In this document: positions 43,638 through 53,123 of the stretch, piece after piece
How the letters are laid out: every line of letters starts with the position of its first letter
Numbering within the stretch: the stretch's first letter is position 1
NCBI GenBank assembly: GCA_030429495.1
Contig: JAUIFH010000004.1
Location: 248,001 to 312,000 of the forward strand
Direction of reading: 5' to 3'
Source of the DNA: Alphaproteobacteria bacterium
GTDB taxonomy: Bacteria; Pseudomonadota; Alphaproteobacteria; Rhodobacterales; Rhodobacteraceae
DNA length: 64,000 bases
Position numbers and translations under genes: made by a program
Notes under the pieces: model-generated
Database searches by the model: none
What the model was told of the DNA's origin: nothing
What the model saw: only the letters and a program-made list of their open reading frames with translations

Positions 43638-45347
43638 TCAGAACAGGAAGTAGCGTTGCGCCATGGGAAGGACTTCCGCCGGCTGGCAAGTCAGAAGTTC
43701 ACCGTCGGCGCGCACCTCGTACGTTTCGGGATCGACCTCCATCTTCGGAAGCACCGTATTGAGAACCATGTCGGCCTTGCCGATCGTGCGCGTGCCGTGG
43801 ACCGCGAACACGTCCTTTGCGAGGCCGAGTTTCTGCCGGATCCCCGCCGCCTCTGCCGCCGCCGAAACGAAAGTCACGGCGGTCCGCTCGACCGAGCGGC
43901 CAAGCGAGCCCCACATCGGGCGGGAATAGACCGGCTGCGGCGTCGGGATCGAGGCGTTCGGATCACCCATCTGTGCGCAGACGATGGTGCCCGACATCAG
44001 GACCATTTCCGGCTTCACGCCGAAGAAGGCCGGATGCCACAGGACAAGGTCTGCGCGCTTGCCCTCCTGCACCGATCCGATCTCGCGCGAGACGCCGTGG
44101 GCGATGGCCGGGTTGATCGTGTATTTGGCAATGTAGCGGCGGACGCGGAAGTTGTCGTTCTGACCCGTCTCCTCGGGCAAGCGGCCGCGCTGCTTCTTCA
44201 TCTTGTCCGCCGTCTGCCAGGTGCGGATTATTACCTCGCCCACCCGGCCCATCGCCTGGCTGTCCGACGCGATGATCGAGAATGCACCCAAGTCGTGCAG
44301 GATGTCCTCGGCGGCGATCGTTTCGCGCCGGATGCGGCTTTCGGCAAAGGCCACATCCTCGGGGATGGACTTGTCGAGGTGGTGGCAGACCATCAGCATG
44401 TCGAGATGCTCTTCGATCGTATTCACCGTGAAGGGTCGTGTGGGATTGGTCGACGACGGCAGCACGTTGGCGTCGCCGCAAATCTTGATAATGTCAGGCG
44501 CATGCCCGCCGCCCGCACCCTCGGTGTGGAAGGCGTGGATCGTGCGGCCCTTGATTGCATTGATGGTGTTCTCGACGAAGCCCGACTCGTTCAGCGTGTC
44601 GGTGTGGATCATGACCTGCACGTCCATGTCGTCGGCAACAGACAGACAGCAGTCGATGGCGGCGGGTGTCGTGCCCCAGTCTTCGTGCAGCTTCATCGCG
44701 CAGGCGCCGGCCTCGACCATCTCGACCAGCGCGCCGGGAAGTGATGCATTGCCTTTGCCCGAAATGCCGATGTTCATTGCCAGTCCGTCGACGGCCTGCA
44801 ACATCCGCCCGATATGCCAGGGTCCTGGCGTGCATGTCGTGGCGAGCGTCCCATGGGCTGGCCCGGTTCCACCGCCAAGCATCGTCGTGATGCCCGAGTG
44901 GAGCGCGTCCTCTACCTGCTGCGGGCAGATGAAGTGGATGTGGCTGTCGAATCCGCCCGCCGTCAGGATGCGGCCTTCGCCGGCAATTACCTCGGTGCCG
45001 GGCCCGACTATGATATCGACGCCGGGCTGGGTGTCGGGGTTGCCCGCTTTGCCGATCCGGTGGATGCGCCCGTCTCTCAACCCAAGGTCGGCCTTGTAGA
45101 CGCCGGTGTGATCGACGATTAGCGCGTTGGTGATGACCGTATCGACAGCGCCATCAGCCCGCGAAGCCTGACTTTGGCCCATGCCGTCGCGGATCACTTT
45201 GCCACCGCCGAACTTCACCTCCTCGCCATAGGTCGTCAGGTCGCGTTCAACCTCGATGAACAAATCCGTATCGGCAAGCCTCACGCGGTCTCCGACGGTC
45301 GGGCCGTACATTGCGGCGTAGGCGGCGCGGCCGATCTCTCGCGGCAT
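43638..45347 (-). CDS. ureC: urease alpha subunit
   Basis: Catalytic dinickel subunit (569 aa, standard length). It shows [16 protein letters not shown] at the start, [14 protein letters not shown] (nickel histidines), the carbamylated lysine in [30 protein letters not shown], the flap sequence [13 protein letters not shown] with catalytic histidine, and [11 protein letters not shown]. It hydrolyses urea to ammonia and carbamate in the cytoplasm. It starts one base after the ureB stop. Confidence 0.98.
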   Translation of the reverse strand: MPREIGRAAYAAMYGPTVGDRVRLADTDLFIEVERDLTTYGEEVKFGGGKVIRDGMGQSQASRADGAVDTVITNALIVDHTGVYKADLGLRDGRIHRIGKAGNPDTQPGVDIIVGPGTEVIAGEGRILTAGGFDSHIHFICPQQVEDALHSGITTMLGGGTGPAHGTLATTCTPGPWHIGRMLQAVDGLAMNIGISGKGNASLPGALVEMVEAGACAMKLHEDWGTTPAAIDCCLSVADDMDVQVMIHTDTLNESGFVENTINAIKGRTIHAFHTEGAGGGHAPDIIKICGDANVLPSSTNPTRPFTVNTIEEHLDMLMVCHHLDKSIPEDVAFAESRIRRETIAAEDILHDLGAFSIIASDSQAMGRVGEVIIRTWQTADKMKKQRGRLPEETGQNDNFRVRRYIAKYTINPAIAHGVSREIGSVQEGKRADLVLWHPAFFGVKPEMVLMSGTIVCAQMGDPNASIPTPQPVYSRPMWGSLGRSVERTAVTFVSAAAEAAGIRQKLGLAKDVFAVHGTRTIGKADMVLNTVLPKMEVDPETYEVRADGELLTCQPAEVLPMAQRYFLF

Positions 45348-45348
45348 G

Positions 45349-45654
45349 TCAAAGCTCCCCCATGACCTTCTGATTGAAACCGAAGATGCGGCGGGCTCCG
45401 CCGATCGGGATCAGTTGCACCTTGCGGCGCTGGCCGGGTTCAAACCGCACTGCCGTCCCTGCGGGAATATCCAGCCGCATCCCCCGCGCCGTTTCGCGGT
45501 CGAAGACGAGTGCCGAGTTGCTTTCGGCGAAATGGTAGTGGCTGCCAACCTGGACAGGACGATCCCCGGCGTTGGCGACCATCAGCACAATAGCGGCCCG
45601 CCCGGCGTTCAGGATCAAAGTGTCGGCGCCCGAGACGATTTCGCCCGGTATCAT
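45349..45654 (-). CDS. ureB: urease beta subunit
   Basis: Structural subunit (101 aa) of the alpha-beta-gamma urease. Typical sequence: [53 protein letters not shown] and [10 protein letters not shown]. It is a separate gene, not fused to ureA. The start overlaps the end of the small membrane-protein gene by 4 nt. Confidence 0.96.
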   Translation of the reverse strand: MIPGEIVSGADTLILNAGRAAIVLMVANAGDRPVQVGSHYHFAESNSALVFDRETARGMRLDIPAGTAVRFEPGQRRKVQLIPIGGARRIFGFNQKVMGEL

Positions 45655-45842
45655 TTCGCGGCCTTGGCCTTGGCCAGCGCCGCCGATGCCACACGAAACA
45701 GGCCTACGGCACCAAGTGCGGCCGCTGCTCCCAGAAATGCGAACCAGATTTCGCTGCCGTGAGGATGAAGGTGCCCGCCGGGATTAGCCAACGCCTCGCC
45801 GGCAAGCAGGGAAAGAATGATCGTAAGGGCAGTTTTTCTCAT
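45651..45842 (-). CDS. small exported/membrane protein with His motif in the urease operon
   Basis: A 63-aa protein: signal-like N-terminus [19 protein letters not shown], then [12 protein letters not shown] with three histidines, a hydrophobic helix [21 protein letters not shown] and a lysine/alanine-rich end ([11 protein letters not shown]). It is sandwiched between ureA and ureB and coupled to ureB by a 4-nt overlap, so it is made together with urease. The periplasmic HLHPHG segment could bind nickel, but this is inference; no known nickel permease is that small. It does not belong to the canonical urease set. The ATG at 45842 is chosen because it yields the signal sequence. Confidence 0.75.
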   Translation of the reverse strand: MRKTALTIILSLLAGEALANPGGHLHPHGSEIWFAFLGAAAALGAVGLFRVASAALAKAKAAK

Positions 45843-45861
45843 GGCTGTGCTCCAGATACTT

Positions 45862-46164
45862 CTAGCGGATCGGATCGTGAACGGTGACAAGCTTGGTGCC
45901 GTCGGGGAAAGTCGCTTCTACCTGGATCTCGTGGATCATTTCGGGCACACCTTCGAGGCATTGCGCGCGGGTGAGCACGGTGGAACCCGTCTCCATCATA
46001 TCGGCCACGGACCTGCCGTCGCGGGCGCCCTCGACTACGAAGTCCGTAATCAGTGCGATTGCCTCTGGAAAGTTGAGCTTCACGCCGCGCGCCAGGCGCT
46101 TGCGCGCGACCTCGGCGGCCATGGCGACAAAGAGTTTCTCTTTTTCGCGTGGGGTAAGCTGCAT
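45862..46164 (-). CDS. ureA: urease gamma subunit
   Basis: Structural subunit (100 aa) with the family pattern [67 protein letters not shown]. It starts 3 nt after ureD and is followed by the small His-bearing protein. Confidence 0.96.
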   Translation of the reverse strand: MQLTPREKEKLFVAMAAEVARKRLARGVKLNFPEAIALITDFVVEGARDGRSVADMMETGSTVLTRAQCLEGVPEMIHEIQVEATFPDGTKLVTVHDPIR

Positions 46165-46167
46165 GGT

Positions 46168-47073
46168 TCAAAGGCTCCAGACGGTCGGCAACCTGCCCTT
46201 GGTCAGGCGGTCGAGAATGGGCAGAAGGGTGCACCGCAGAAAAAAACTGTCGGGCGCAAGAACGCGCAGGACGAGAAGTTCATCGGCTTTGAGCGAGACT
46301 CCACCTGTTGGAGGTAGTTTGCTTCTAATTGCATCCAGATGAACGGAGGCGTCTGGTGCATGGTAGACGATGAGCGCCATTGCACCGGCCCCAGCACCGG
46401 TTGCCGGACGCGACATTAGCTCGGAGGCGTCGCCTGAAAGGTCGATTCCATCGAGATGAAGCGGCTTGCCGTTGCGCCAGATCCGGACACGGTCCGAGAA
46501 CTGAACTGCGCGCAGGGTCTCGCCCATCGCGGCGCGCCCGAATATCAGGGGCTCGACCAACAATAGGTGCGCGTCACGCGCCAGATTGATCCGCAGCGAT
46601 CGCCGCAGCGCGCACCGGTTGAACAGGATGGTTTCTTGCGGCAGCCAATTTAAGCGCGCGCCGCTTTCTGCAAAAAGGTGTGTTTCAACCTCGGAGATTT
46701 CTTCCGGCTGCGCGCGGTAGGCACGCTCGGCCGCCTGCGTCGTTAATGTCAGCTCGGCTTTCGACCCCGCCCACGCGCTGATTGTAAACCGATCGCCCCC
46801 GGTAATGCCGCCGGCCGTGTTCAGAAGCACTGCCTCGATGCCGTCTCCCGTTCGACGCGGAAAAAGCGATTTTAAAGAACCGGATTGGCGAAGGGTTTGA
46901 ATACGTGTGACACCGTCGTCGTGAAGCCGAACTGAAAGGCGCACTTCACCAACGGCCCTAGGTTGCGCGGTGCCGAACCGGTGAGCGTAAATGTCTGACG
47001 ACGCGGTGATGCCCGACCCCCATACGGCTGACTGATTATTAGTTATTAGCTTGGCAGATAGTCGCGCTAACAT
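46168..47073 (-). CDS. ureD: urease accessory protein UreD
   Basis: Chaperone that binds apo-urease and helps deliver nickel. Conserved parts are RLHDDGVTRIQTLRQSGSLKSLFPR, LLNTAGGITGGDRF, LTTQAAERAYR and LNWLPQETILFN. From the ATG at 47073 it is about 301 aa. The true start is uncertain: an ATG at 47088, a TTG at 47118 and internal GTGs are all possible, none with a good Shine-Dalgarno, and the first 30 residues are not conserved. It opens the operon; no promoter could be named with confidence in the 400 bp upstream. Confidence 0.9.
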   Translation of the reverse strand: MLARLSAKLITNNQSAVWGSGITASSDIYAHRFGTAQPRAVGEVRLSVRLHDDGVTRIQTLRQSGSLKSLFPRRTGDGIEAVLLNTAGGITGGDRFTISAWAGSKAELTLTTQAAERAYRAQPEEISEVETHLFAESGARLNWLPQETILFNRCALRRSLRINLARDAHLLLVEPLIFGRAAMGETLRAVQFSDRVRIWRNGKPLHLDGIDLSGDASELMSRPATGAGAGAMALIVYHAPDASVHLDAIRSKLPPTGGVSLKADELLVLRVLAPDSFFLRCTLLPILDRLTKGRLPTVWSL

Positions 47074-47118
47074 CACGCGGCGCAGCATCGAGGGGGGCAG
47101 CAAACACCTGATGTCCAA

Positions 47119-47533
47119 AAAGAAGGCATGTCGGCCAGGGAATGCCGATTCTGTAAGCGATACCTGAATCCCGGATCGTAGGACGGCTTTGGCTGAATTA
47201 CGGGTCGTGCATCCGGCTCAGACCAGAGCATCGCAACCAAGTTTGGAGCTATGACTTCGTCCATTCACACCCCCCGCAAACGACCGCTTTGCCGTCAACT
47301 CGTCGGTTCCGAGGCGGTAGTGCGAGGTACTCGTGTGAATGTCCGGTTTCGTCGACGGCGCCCGATCATCTCGCGCCTGCAACGAACAGCTGCTTCGAAG
47401 TCTGAGCACTGCCACGCTGCCGCATTAAGGGCGATCCCGATTTGGTTTGAATGGCCGCTTTTCGCGATGCGCCGCCGCGAGTTTGCACCCGCGGCGAAAG
47501 CCCGGATTCCAGCCTAGTCCGCACAAGGCGCGG
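47119..47533. other. intergenic region between ureD and tRNA-Tyr
   Basis: About 415 bp without a credible gene. It should contain the urease operon promoter on the minus strand, but no clear -35/-10 pair stands out. No repeat or mobile element was recognised. Confidence 0.4.
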
Positions 47534-47559
47534 AAACCACGGCACAATACCGTGCGTGG
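47534..47559 (-). terminator. weak terminator after tRNA-Tyr
   Basis: CCACG (47537-47541)/CGTGG (47555-47559), with an alternative inner stem, followed on the minus strand by UUU (47536-47534). It lies 30 nt beyond the tRNA 3' end. Confidence 0.35.
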
Positions 47560-47588
47560 TAATATCTGGCTATGAGTGAGAGGGGGGA

Positions 47589-47672
47589 TGGTGGGCGACC
47601 CTGGAATCGAACCAGGCATGGGTCTCCCCGGCGGAGTTACAGTCCGCTGCCGCACCTTGCAGCACGTCGCCC
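47589..47672 (-). tRNA. tRNA-Tyr (anticodon GTA)
   Basis: An 84-nt class II tRNA with encoded CCA. The acceptor GGGCGAC pairs with GTCGCCC, the anticodon arm GCGGA-CTGTAAC-TCCGC carries GTA, there is a variable arm (GGGGAGACCC), and the T-arm is CCTGG-TTCGATT-CCAGG. The D-region (GTGCTGC...GCGGCAGC) is slightly unusual but foldable. Confidence 0.96.
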
Positions 47673-47683
47673 GACGCGAGGGG

Positions 47684-47712
47684 TGATTACTGTGCGGGGC
47701 GGACAGCGTCAA
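47684..47712 (-). promoter_or_regulatory. promoter of tRNA-Tyr
   Basis: On the minus strand TTGACG (47712-47707) and TAATCA (47689-47684) are separated by 17 bp. RNA would start about 5 nt before the tRNA. This is the best sigma-70-like match in the window. Confidence 0.65.
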
Positions 47713-47838
47713 CAGCAAATACGGGTGCGGTTTCGCTGTGTTGCGGTCGGCGGCTTGTCGGCGGGGCTTCACAGACCCCATGCCATGCAGTAGTCGGGGC
47801 CGGGCGCGCCGTAGCGCCGGATCAGAGAGGCGAGAGGC

Positions 47839-48618
47839 ATGAAAAAACCCGTCTGGGTCGTCGAGAAGGAACGTGCCCGCCGCGCGGCTGCCGCCGAGAC
47901 CGTGTGGCTTTTCGGGCTTCATGCCGTGCGCGATGCGTTGCTCAATCCGCGGCGCGAGAAACTGAGGCTCGTCCTGACCAAGAACGCTGCCGACCGGCTG
48001 GACGCCGCCGTGGCCGAGGGTCCTGCCGCCGAGATTGTCGATCCGCGCAAGTTCGATAGCCATGTGCCGCTCGGCCCCGACAGCGTGCATCAGGGGGCGG
48101 CGCTGGAGGTGAAGCCACTTTCCTGGGGCGGGCTGGATGCGGTCTGCGCGGGTGGGGAGGGCAAGGCGCTTGTCGTCCTTCTCGACCGGGTGACGGACCC
48201 GCACAATGTCGGTGCGATCCTTCGGTCGGCGGAGGTGTTCGGAGCTCGCGCGGTCATTGCGCCCGCACGCCATTCGGCGCCCGAAACCGGTGCGCTTGCC
48301 AAGACTGCGAGCGGTGCGCTGGAACGCCAGCCCTATCTGCGTGTCGGGAACCTCGCCGAGGCGATGGAACGGCTGCGCACCATGGGCTATCTGCTTCTCG
48401 GCCTCGATGGTGAGGGCGAGGCGACGCTCGGCGACGCACTCGTGCACGCGGGGGGGCGGCCGGTCGCGCTGGTGCTGGGCGCCGAGGGGCCCGGGCTGCG
48501 CGAAAAGACGCGAGAGACCTGTGATCGCCTCGTTCGCATCCCCTTCGCCGGGGGCTTCGGATCGCTGAACGTCTCCAACGCGGCGGCCGTCGCGCTCTAT
48601 GCCGCCTCCACGCAGTAG
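47839..48618 (+). CDS. rlmB: 23S rRNA (guanosine(2251)-2'-O)-methyltransferase
   Basis: SpoU-family rRNA methyltransferase (259 aa) with a knotted SAM fold. The N-terminal substrate-binding part begins VWLFGLHAVRDALLNPRR. Family motifs are LVVLLDRVTDPHNVGAILRSAEVFGA (motif 1), PVALVLGAEGPGLREKTRE (motif 2) and VRIPFAGGFGSLNVSNAAAVALY (motif 3). GAGAGG precedes the ATG at 47839. It stands alone, divergent from tRNA-Tyr, an order I recall from other Rhodobacteraceae. Confidence 0.95.
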   Translation: MKKPVWVVEKERARRAAAAETVWLFGLHAVRDALLNPRREKLRLVLTKNAADRLDAAVAEGPAAEIVDPRKFDSHVPLGPDSVHQGAALEVKPLSWGGLDAVCAGGEGKALVVLLDRVTDPHNVGAILRSAEVFGARAVIAPARHSAPETGALAKTASGALERQPYLRVGNLAEAMERLRTMGYLLLGLDGEGEATLGDALVHAGGRPVALVLGAEGPGLREKTRETCDRLVRIPFAGGFGSLNVSNAAAVALYAASTQ

Positions 48619-48740
48619 ATGCACGGCTGTTCACCGGTTTCTTACGGGGGATCACGCTTGCGGGAGGTATCTTTCGCGGCGCGGGCAGCGGTGCCATGTT
48701 GTGCGGGTAGCCGGGCGCCGTCGCCCGTGAAGGAGCCGAC

Positions 48741-49202
48741 ATGACGCTGACCCGCCGCGCCCTCTTTGCCCTCGCCCTGGCGATTCCCGTTGCGGGCACG
48801 ATCCTGCGACCCGCCTTTGCCGATGAGCCGGAGGTCTTCGCGCCGGGTGGCGTGGCCATATCTGGCTATGATCCGGTTGCATACTTCCAGCAGGGCCAGC
48901 CGGTCATGGGCACCGCGAGCCACGCCCTGATGTGGCGCGGTGCAACGTGGTATTTCGCGACCGCCGAGGCAATGGAGGCGTTCGAGATGAACCCCGCCGC
49001 CTATGCGCCGCAATACGGCGGCTACTGCGCCTATGCCATGTCGAAAGGCGCGATCGCACCGACGGTGGCCGAGGCCTTCACGATCCACGACGGGCGGCTC
49101 TACCTGAACTTCTCTACCGAGGTCCGCACGATCTGGGCCGCGGACATCCCCGGCAATGTCACGCGTGCAGACGGCAATTGGCCGGCGGTCCTTCACCGCT
49201 AG
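48741..49202 (+). CDS. exported YHS domain protein
   Basis: A 153-aa protein with a signal peptide (TRRALFALALAIPVAGTILRPAFA; the RR could be read as Tat-like but lacks the full motif). The mature part is a YHS domain: VAISGYDPVAYFQQGQPVMG, then a variant ALMWRGATWYFATAEAMEAFEMNPAAYAPQYGGYCAYAM. YHS domains may bind metal, often copper. In this family the protein follows a redox theme but its role is open. AAGGAG precedes the ATG at 48741. An IS5 remnant lies right after it. Confidence 0.85.
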   Translation: MTLTRRALFALALAIPVAGTILRPAFADEPEVFAPGGVAISGYDPVAYFQQGQPVMGTASHALMWRGATWYFATAEAMEAFEMNPAAYAPQYGGYCAYAMSKGAIAPTVAEAFTIHDGRLYLNFSTEVRTIWAADIPGNVTRADGNWPAVLHR

Positions 49203-49209
49203 GTCCTGT

Positions 49210-49455
49210 CAACAATCGGCGTAGCCAAAGGCTGTTCGAGGTCTTGTCGTTATAGGTGGCGACGCGGCGGGCATTCTTCTGCTTTTTTAAAGGAGCGCCC
49301 GACGAGATTGCGCAAGCGGTAGAGGGTACGATCCGAGGTCACGCGAAGCTTGCGGGTGTTGCGCATGGGGAGACCGACGCCATTCACTCAGAGGTAGATC
49401 GTGGCCTTGAAGCCACCTCACGAACGGCCGAAACCCTCTCGCGGAGTCCCCTTTA
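49210..49455 (-). pseudogene. IS5-family transposase remnant
   Basis: The minus strand carries GGFKATIYL-stop-VNGVGLPMRNTRKL, then SDRTLYRLRNLVGRSFKKAEE, and after a frame shift RRVATYNDKTSNSLWLRRLL. These match the GGFTTKIHLRVN..GLPM and RNLVERFFNRLK..RRVATRYDK segments of IS5-type transposases. The middle with catalytic residues is deleted, stops interrupt the frame, and no terminal repeats were found. Confidence 0.72.
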
Positions 49456-49576
49456 TCCGAACGCCTCATGACAGATGCCCGTGGGTCATCTCACCCGCCG
49501 TCACCTTCGCAGCAACCATATCGTCCGGTTCTGAAAATCAATGCGTCTGTAAATCCGGCCCAGACAGGCTGGAACT

Positions 49577-50704
49577 TCACCCGGCGGCCGCGATCCCGGC
49601 ACCGGTGAAGTCAAGCGCCTCGATGTATTCCTGACGCAGGACCGCGAGGGCCGCCGCAACGCCGCGCTCGCCGCCCGCGGCGAGTGCCCAAAGCGGCAGC
49701 CTGCCGATCATGACGGCTTCCGCACCCCGGATCTGGTAGCGCAAGACATCCAGGCCACGGCGTACCCCGCTGTCCGAAAGCACCGTCATCCGCTCCCCTG
49801 CGACGCCTGCGATGTCCGGTAATGCATCAATCGGCGCCGGCGCCGCATCGAGGTTGCGCGCGCCGTGCGACGACACCACGATACCGTCGGCCCCGCATTC
49901 GGCAGCCTTGAGGGCGTCGTCGGGTGAAAGGACGCCCTTCAGAATCAGGTGCCCCTTCCAATGGTCCCGAACCCAGGCCACGTCGTCCCAGCTCAGGTTT
50001 CCGCGCAGCGCCACACGCGGGTCGGTCGCCCTGCCGAGCAGCCGCGGTCGCATCTCGCGCGGATAGTTTTCGAGTGTCGGTAGCCCACCACCCAGAAGCG
50101 ACGGCACCACCGCCTTCAGGAACCATCCCGGCCGCAACAGCACGTCCGTGACGCTGCTGCGCGAAATTCGGAATGGCATTCCAAAGCCGCTGCGGAGGTT
50201 CCATTCCTTCCGCGCACCGTAGGGCGTATCGACTGTCATCGCGAGGACGCGCACACCGCTCGCCTCGGCCCGTCTCATCAGCGCCGCTGACAGATCGAGA
50301 TCTTCCCACAGGTAGAGCTGCATCCAGACAGTCGCATCCGGCACGGCATCGCGCAGACGTTCGACGGAGATAACCGACTGGGTCGACAGGCAGATCGGAA
50401 TCCCGAGACGCGTGGCGGCCCGCGCGACCGCAATCTCGCCGTCGTGCTCGATCAGGCCCGCCATCGCTGTCGGCGCGATCACGAAGGGCGCACCACATAT
50501 ATCGCCGAACAAGTTGCAGGTAATGGACCTTGCGCTGTTTGCCCGAAGAACGCGCGGCACGATCTCTACGGCGCCCAGACGCTCGCGCAGAGATGCCAGC
50601 GCGCGCTCGTCGCCAACGCCTCGGTCGATGTAGTCGAAAAGCCCCCTCGGCAGCCTGCGTCGGGCGGTTCGGCGCATCTCGTCGAAAGAAGAGTCATCCG
50701 TCAT
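49577..50704 (-). CDS. FMN-dependent alpha-hydroxy-acid dehydrogenase (LldD/MdlB-like)
   Basis: A 375-aa flavoprotein of the same superfamily as 22983-24131 but clearly diverged. It shows APFVIAPTAMAGLIEHDGEIAVARAA, VWMQLYLWEDLD, TVDTPYGARKEWNLRSGF, LILKGVLSPDDALKAAECGADGIVVSSHGARNLDAAP (catalytic His-x-x-Arg) and LSDSGVRRGLDVLR. The loop pattern is nearer to mandelate-type than to lactate-type enzymes. It is the last gene of the GntR-TRAP operon, 60 nt after the FAD oxidase, so its substrate is probably a hydroxy acid imported by the TRAP transporter. Confidence 0.88.
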   Translation of the reverse strand: MTDDSSFDEMRRTARRRLPRGLFDYIDRGVGDERALASLRERLGAVEIVPRVLRANSARSITCNLFGDICGAPFVIAPTAMAGLIEHDGEIAVARAATRLGIPICLSTQSVISVERLRDAVPDATVWMQLYLWEDLDLSAALMRRAEASGVRVLAMTVDTPYGARKEWNLRSGFGMPFRISRSSVTDVLLRPGWFLKAVVPSLLGGGLPTLENYPREMRPRLLGRATDPRVALRGNLSWDDVAWVRDHWKGHLILKGVLSPDDALKAAECGADGIVVSSHGARNLDAAPAPIDALPDIAGVAGERMTVLSDSGVRRGLDVLRYQIRGAEAVMIGRLPLWALAAGGERGVAAALAVLRQEYIEALDFTGAGIAAAG

Positions 50705-50764
50705 CGGTCGGACCTGCCTGGCTGAAGAGTCGTCCGTTCGCTTCGCCCGAGATGGCCGTTCTCG

Positions 50765-52210
50765 TTATTCGTCGTCGGGGGAAGCCTGCATCAGGACGCC
50801 CGGCGCGAACAGATCCATCGGGTCGAGCGCCCTCTTGATCTGGCGCATCGTATTCCATTCGGTCGGGGGCAAGCGCCGCGCGAGTTCGGGCGCAAGCTTG
50901 CGGCCGATCCCGTGTTCGGCACTGAACGATCCGCCGATGCTTTCCGAAAGGTCATGTATGGCTTCCTGAAGCCGCGCGACCGAGTTGTCGAGTGAAACAC
51001 GGTCGGGCAGCGCGCCATGTGGGATCATCGCGATGACATGGACGTTTCCGTCGCCCAGATGACAGACATAGAGCGGTTCCGCTATCGGCATGAGCTGTTC
51101 AATCAGGGCCGTTGCCCCGGCGATAAATTCGGGAACGCGCGAGACGCGCACGGCGATGTCGAAGACGACCCCGTGCCCCTCTTTCTTGTTCGCTTCGGAA
51201 AGTGAATGCCGGACGGCCCAGAGGTCCGCAGCCTGCTGCACGGTTGCCGGGATCACGGCGTCGAGGATCATCCCGTCCGACAGCGACCGTTCAAGGAAAC
51301 CGGTCAACCTTTCGGACAGCCGCCCATCAGGGTCGGAGTTGCCGAGCTCGATCATCAGAATCCATTCCGGCAGCGGGTCAAACGGCGCGCGCAGGCCGGG
51401 GACATGCTTGAGGGCAAGGGCGACTTCGCCACCCGAGACGAGTTCGAAGGCGTGAATCGCGGTGTCGAAGCGCTTGCGCAAACGCCCGAACAGCGCGACG
51501 GCGGCTTCCGGGCTTTCCACGACACAGGCAGCATGGGCTTCGTCCCTGACCGCCGGAAACAGCTTGAGCGCAGCAGCCGTCACGAATCCGAGGCTTCCCT
51601 CGCCACCGATGAAAAGGTGCTTCCAGTCGTAGCCGCGGTTGTCCTTGCGAAGGCCGCTCAGGCGCCGCAGCACGTTGCCGTCGGGCATCACGACCTCAAG
51701 ACCAAGCACGAGGTCGCGCATCACCCCGTAGCGCACGGCGCCGGTCCCACCGGCATTGGTCGAGATCAGGCCGCCGATCTGCGCGGTTCCTTCTGAACCC
51801 AGACGCAGCGGGAACAGCCTCTCTTCCGACAACACCGCATCGTGCAGTGCGCTCAATGTAACGCCGGCTTCGACGACGGCGACGTCCCCGACCGCGTCGA
51901 GTTCGCGAATACGCCGCATCCGGCCGGCGGACAGCACGATACATCTGCGCTCTTCTTCCGGCGGAACGCCGCCGGCGCAAAGGCCCGTATTACCGCCCTG
52001 CGGATAGATCGTGATGCCCCGGTCGCGGCAGAACGTGACTACGCGCGACGCCTCGTCGGTCGTGGCCGGCAAGATCGCGGCAAGCGCGTTCCCCCGATGC
52101 CTGCCGCGCCAATCGGTCATGAATGGCGTGGCCTCCTTGTCCGTCCGTACGGCTTTCGGCCCGACCAGTTCGATCAGGTCGCGCAGGTCACTCGCGTCAG
52201 TTGTCAGCAT
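50765..52210 (-). CDS. FAD-binding 2-hydroxy-acid oxidase (GlcD/D-2HGDH type)
   Basis: A 481-aa flavoprotein of the VAO family. The FAD-binding part has GITIYPQGGNTGLCAGG and LFPLRLGSEGTAQIGGLISTNAGGTGAVRYG. The C-terminal substrate cap has HLGDGNVHVIAMIPHG (metal/substrate histidines) and FSAEHGIGRKLAPEL. Such enzymes oxidise D-2-hydroxy acids (D-lactate, glycolate, D-2-hydroxyglutarate). Combined with the LldD-type gene next door, the operon can attack both stereoisomers. The start at 52210 overlaps the upstream DapA-family gene by 14 nt. Confidence 0.9.
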   Translation of the reverse strand: MLTTDASDLRDLIELVGPKAVRTDKEATPFMTDWRGRHRGNALAAILPATTDEASRVVTFCRDRGITIYPQGGNTGLCAGGVPPEEERRCIVLSAGRMRRIRELDAVGDVAVVEAGVTLSALHDAVLSEERLFPLRLGSEGTAQIGGLISTNAGGTGAVRYGVMRDLVLGLEVVMPDGNVLRRLSGLRKDNRGYDWKHLFIGGEGSLGFVTAAALKLFPAVRDEAHAACVVESPEAAVALFGRLRKRFDTAIHAFELVSGGEVALALKHVPGLRAPFDPLPEWILMIELGNSDPDGRLSERLTGFLERSLSDGMILDAVIPATVQQAADLWAVRHSLSEANKKEGHGVVFDIAVRVSRVPEFIAGATALIEQLMPIAEPLYVCHLGDGNVHVIAMIPHGALPDRVSLDNSVARLQEAIHDLSESIGGSFSAEHGIGRKLAPELARRLPPTEWNTMRQIKRALDPMDLFAPGVLMQASPDDE

Positions 52211-53102
52211 CGCCCCATTCCGCCTGCATTGGTGCCAGAGCGTTTCTCAGTTTCTCTTCCGTCCCGGCGGATGGCGGAACGAGCGGGAGCCGCGCGGCCC
52301 CTACCGGATAGCCGATCATCTCCATCGCGCGTTTCAGCGGGCCGGGGTTTGACTCGGCAAACACTGCATCGAGCAGCGGCTGGAACGCAAGCTGATGGCG
52401 AAGGGCCGACGCCGCGTCGGTCTTCGCAAGCTCGAAGAGATGCACCCAGTAGCGCGGGAACAGGTTGGCCGTCGCCAGGACGGCGCCGCAGGCGCCCATC
52501 TGGATATGCGTCGCGACCAAAGGCTCCTCACCGCCCATCATCGCGAAATCGTTGCCGACCATCCCGGCAATGCGGGCGAAACGCGGAACATCGTAGTTGG
52601 AGAACTTGATCCCGATCGCGGTGCCGTCCTCGGCGAGGCTGGCGATTGTCTCGGGTGCAAGACTCACATTCGTCCTCACCGGAATTTCGTAGAGCACGAT
52701 GGGCAGGTCGACGGTCTCGCGGAAGCGGCGGATATAGGCCGCAAGCCCCCTCTGATCCCCGATCGCATAGAACGGAGTCAGAAGCATGATCGCATCTGCG
52801 CCCGCCGCCTTGAAGTCGTGGCCGGCGGCAGCGGCCTCGGCAAAACCCGGCGACAGAACACCGGCGACGACCGGCCCCTTGCCTTCGGCGGCGCGCACCG
52901 TGTGCTCGACGGCTTTCCGCCGCTCCTGCGGGCTCATCGCCGTGTATTCACCGGTGCCGCCAAGCGGAACCACGCCATGGGCGCCCCCGGCGAACATTCG
53001 GGCGACCAGGCTTTCCATTGCCGCGCCGTCCACAGCGCCGTCACCGTCGAACGGTGTCACGAGCGCCGGGTAGAGGTTGATCAAGTCCTTAGACGTTACC
53101 AT
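52197..53102 (-). CDS. DapA/NAL-family Schiff-base aldolase or lyase
   Basis: A 301-aa TIM-barrel enzyme. It has the family motifs GGTGEYTAMSPQERR (carboxylate-binding loop), LYEIPVRTNVSL (catalytic tyrosine) and AIGIKFSNYDVPR (Schiff-base lysine). The family includes DHDPS, N-acetylneuraminate lyase and sugar-acid aldolases/dehydratases. Operon context (TRAP transporter, hydroxy-acid oxidases, GntR) favours a catabolic aldolase over lysine biosynthesis. AAAGGA precedes the ATG at 53102. It lies 21 nt after dctM. Confidence 0.9.
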   Translation of the reverse strand: MVTSKDLINLYPALVTPFDGDGAVDGAAMESLVARMFAGGAHGVVPLGGTGEYTAMSPQERRKAVEHTVRAAEGKGPVVAGVLSPGFAEAAAAGHDFKAAGADAIMLLTPFYAIGDQRGLAAYIRRFRETVDLPIVLYEIPVRTNVSLAPETIASLAEDGTAIGIKFSNYDVPRFARIAGMVGNDFAMMGGEEPLVATHIQMGACGAVLATANLFPRYWVHLFELAKTDAASALRHQLAFQPLLDAVFAESNPGPLKRAMEMIGYPVGAARLPLVPPSAGTEEKLRNALAPMQAEWGDADN

Positions 53103-53123
53103 CCTTGGGTCCTTTCAGAATTC

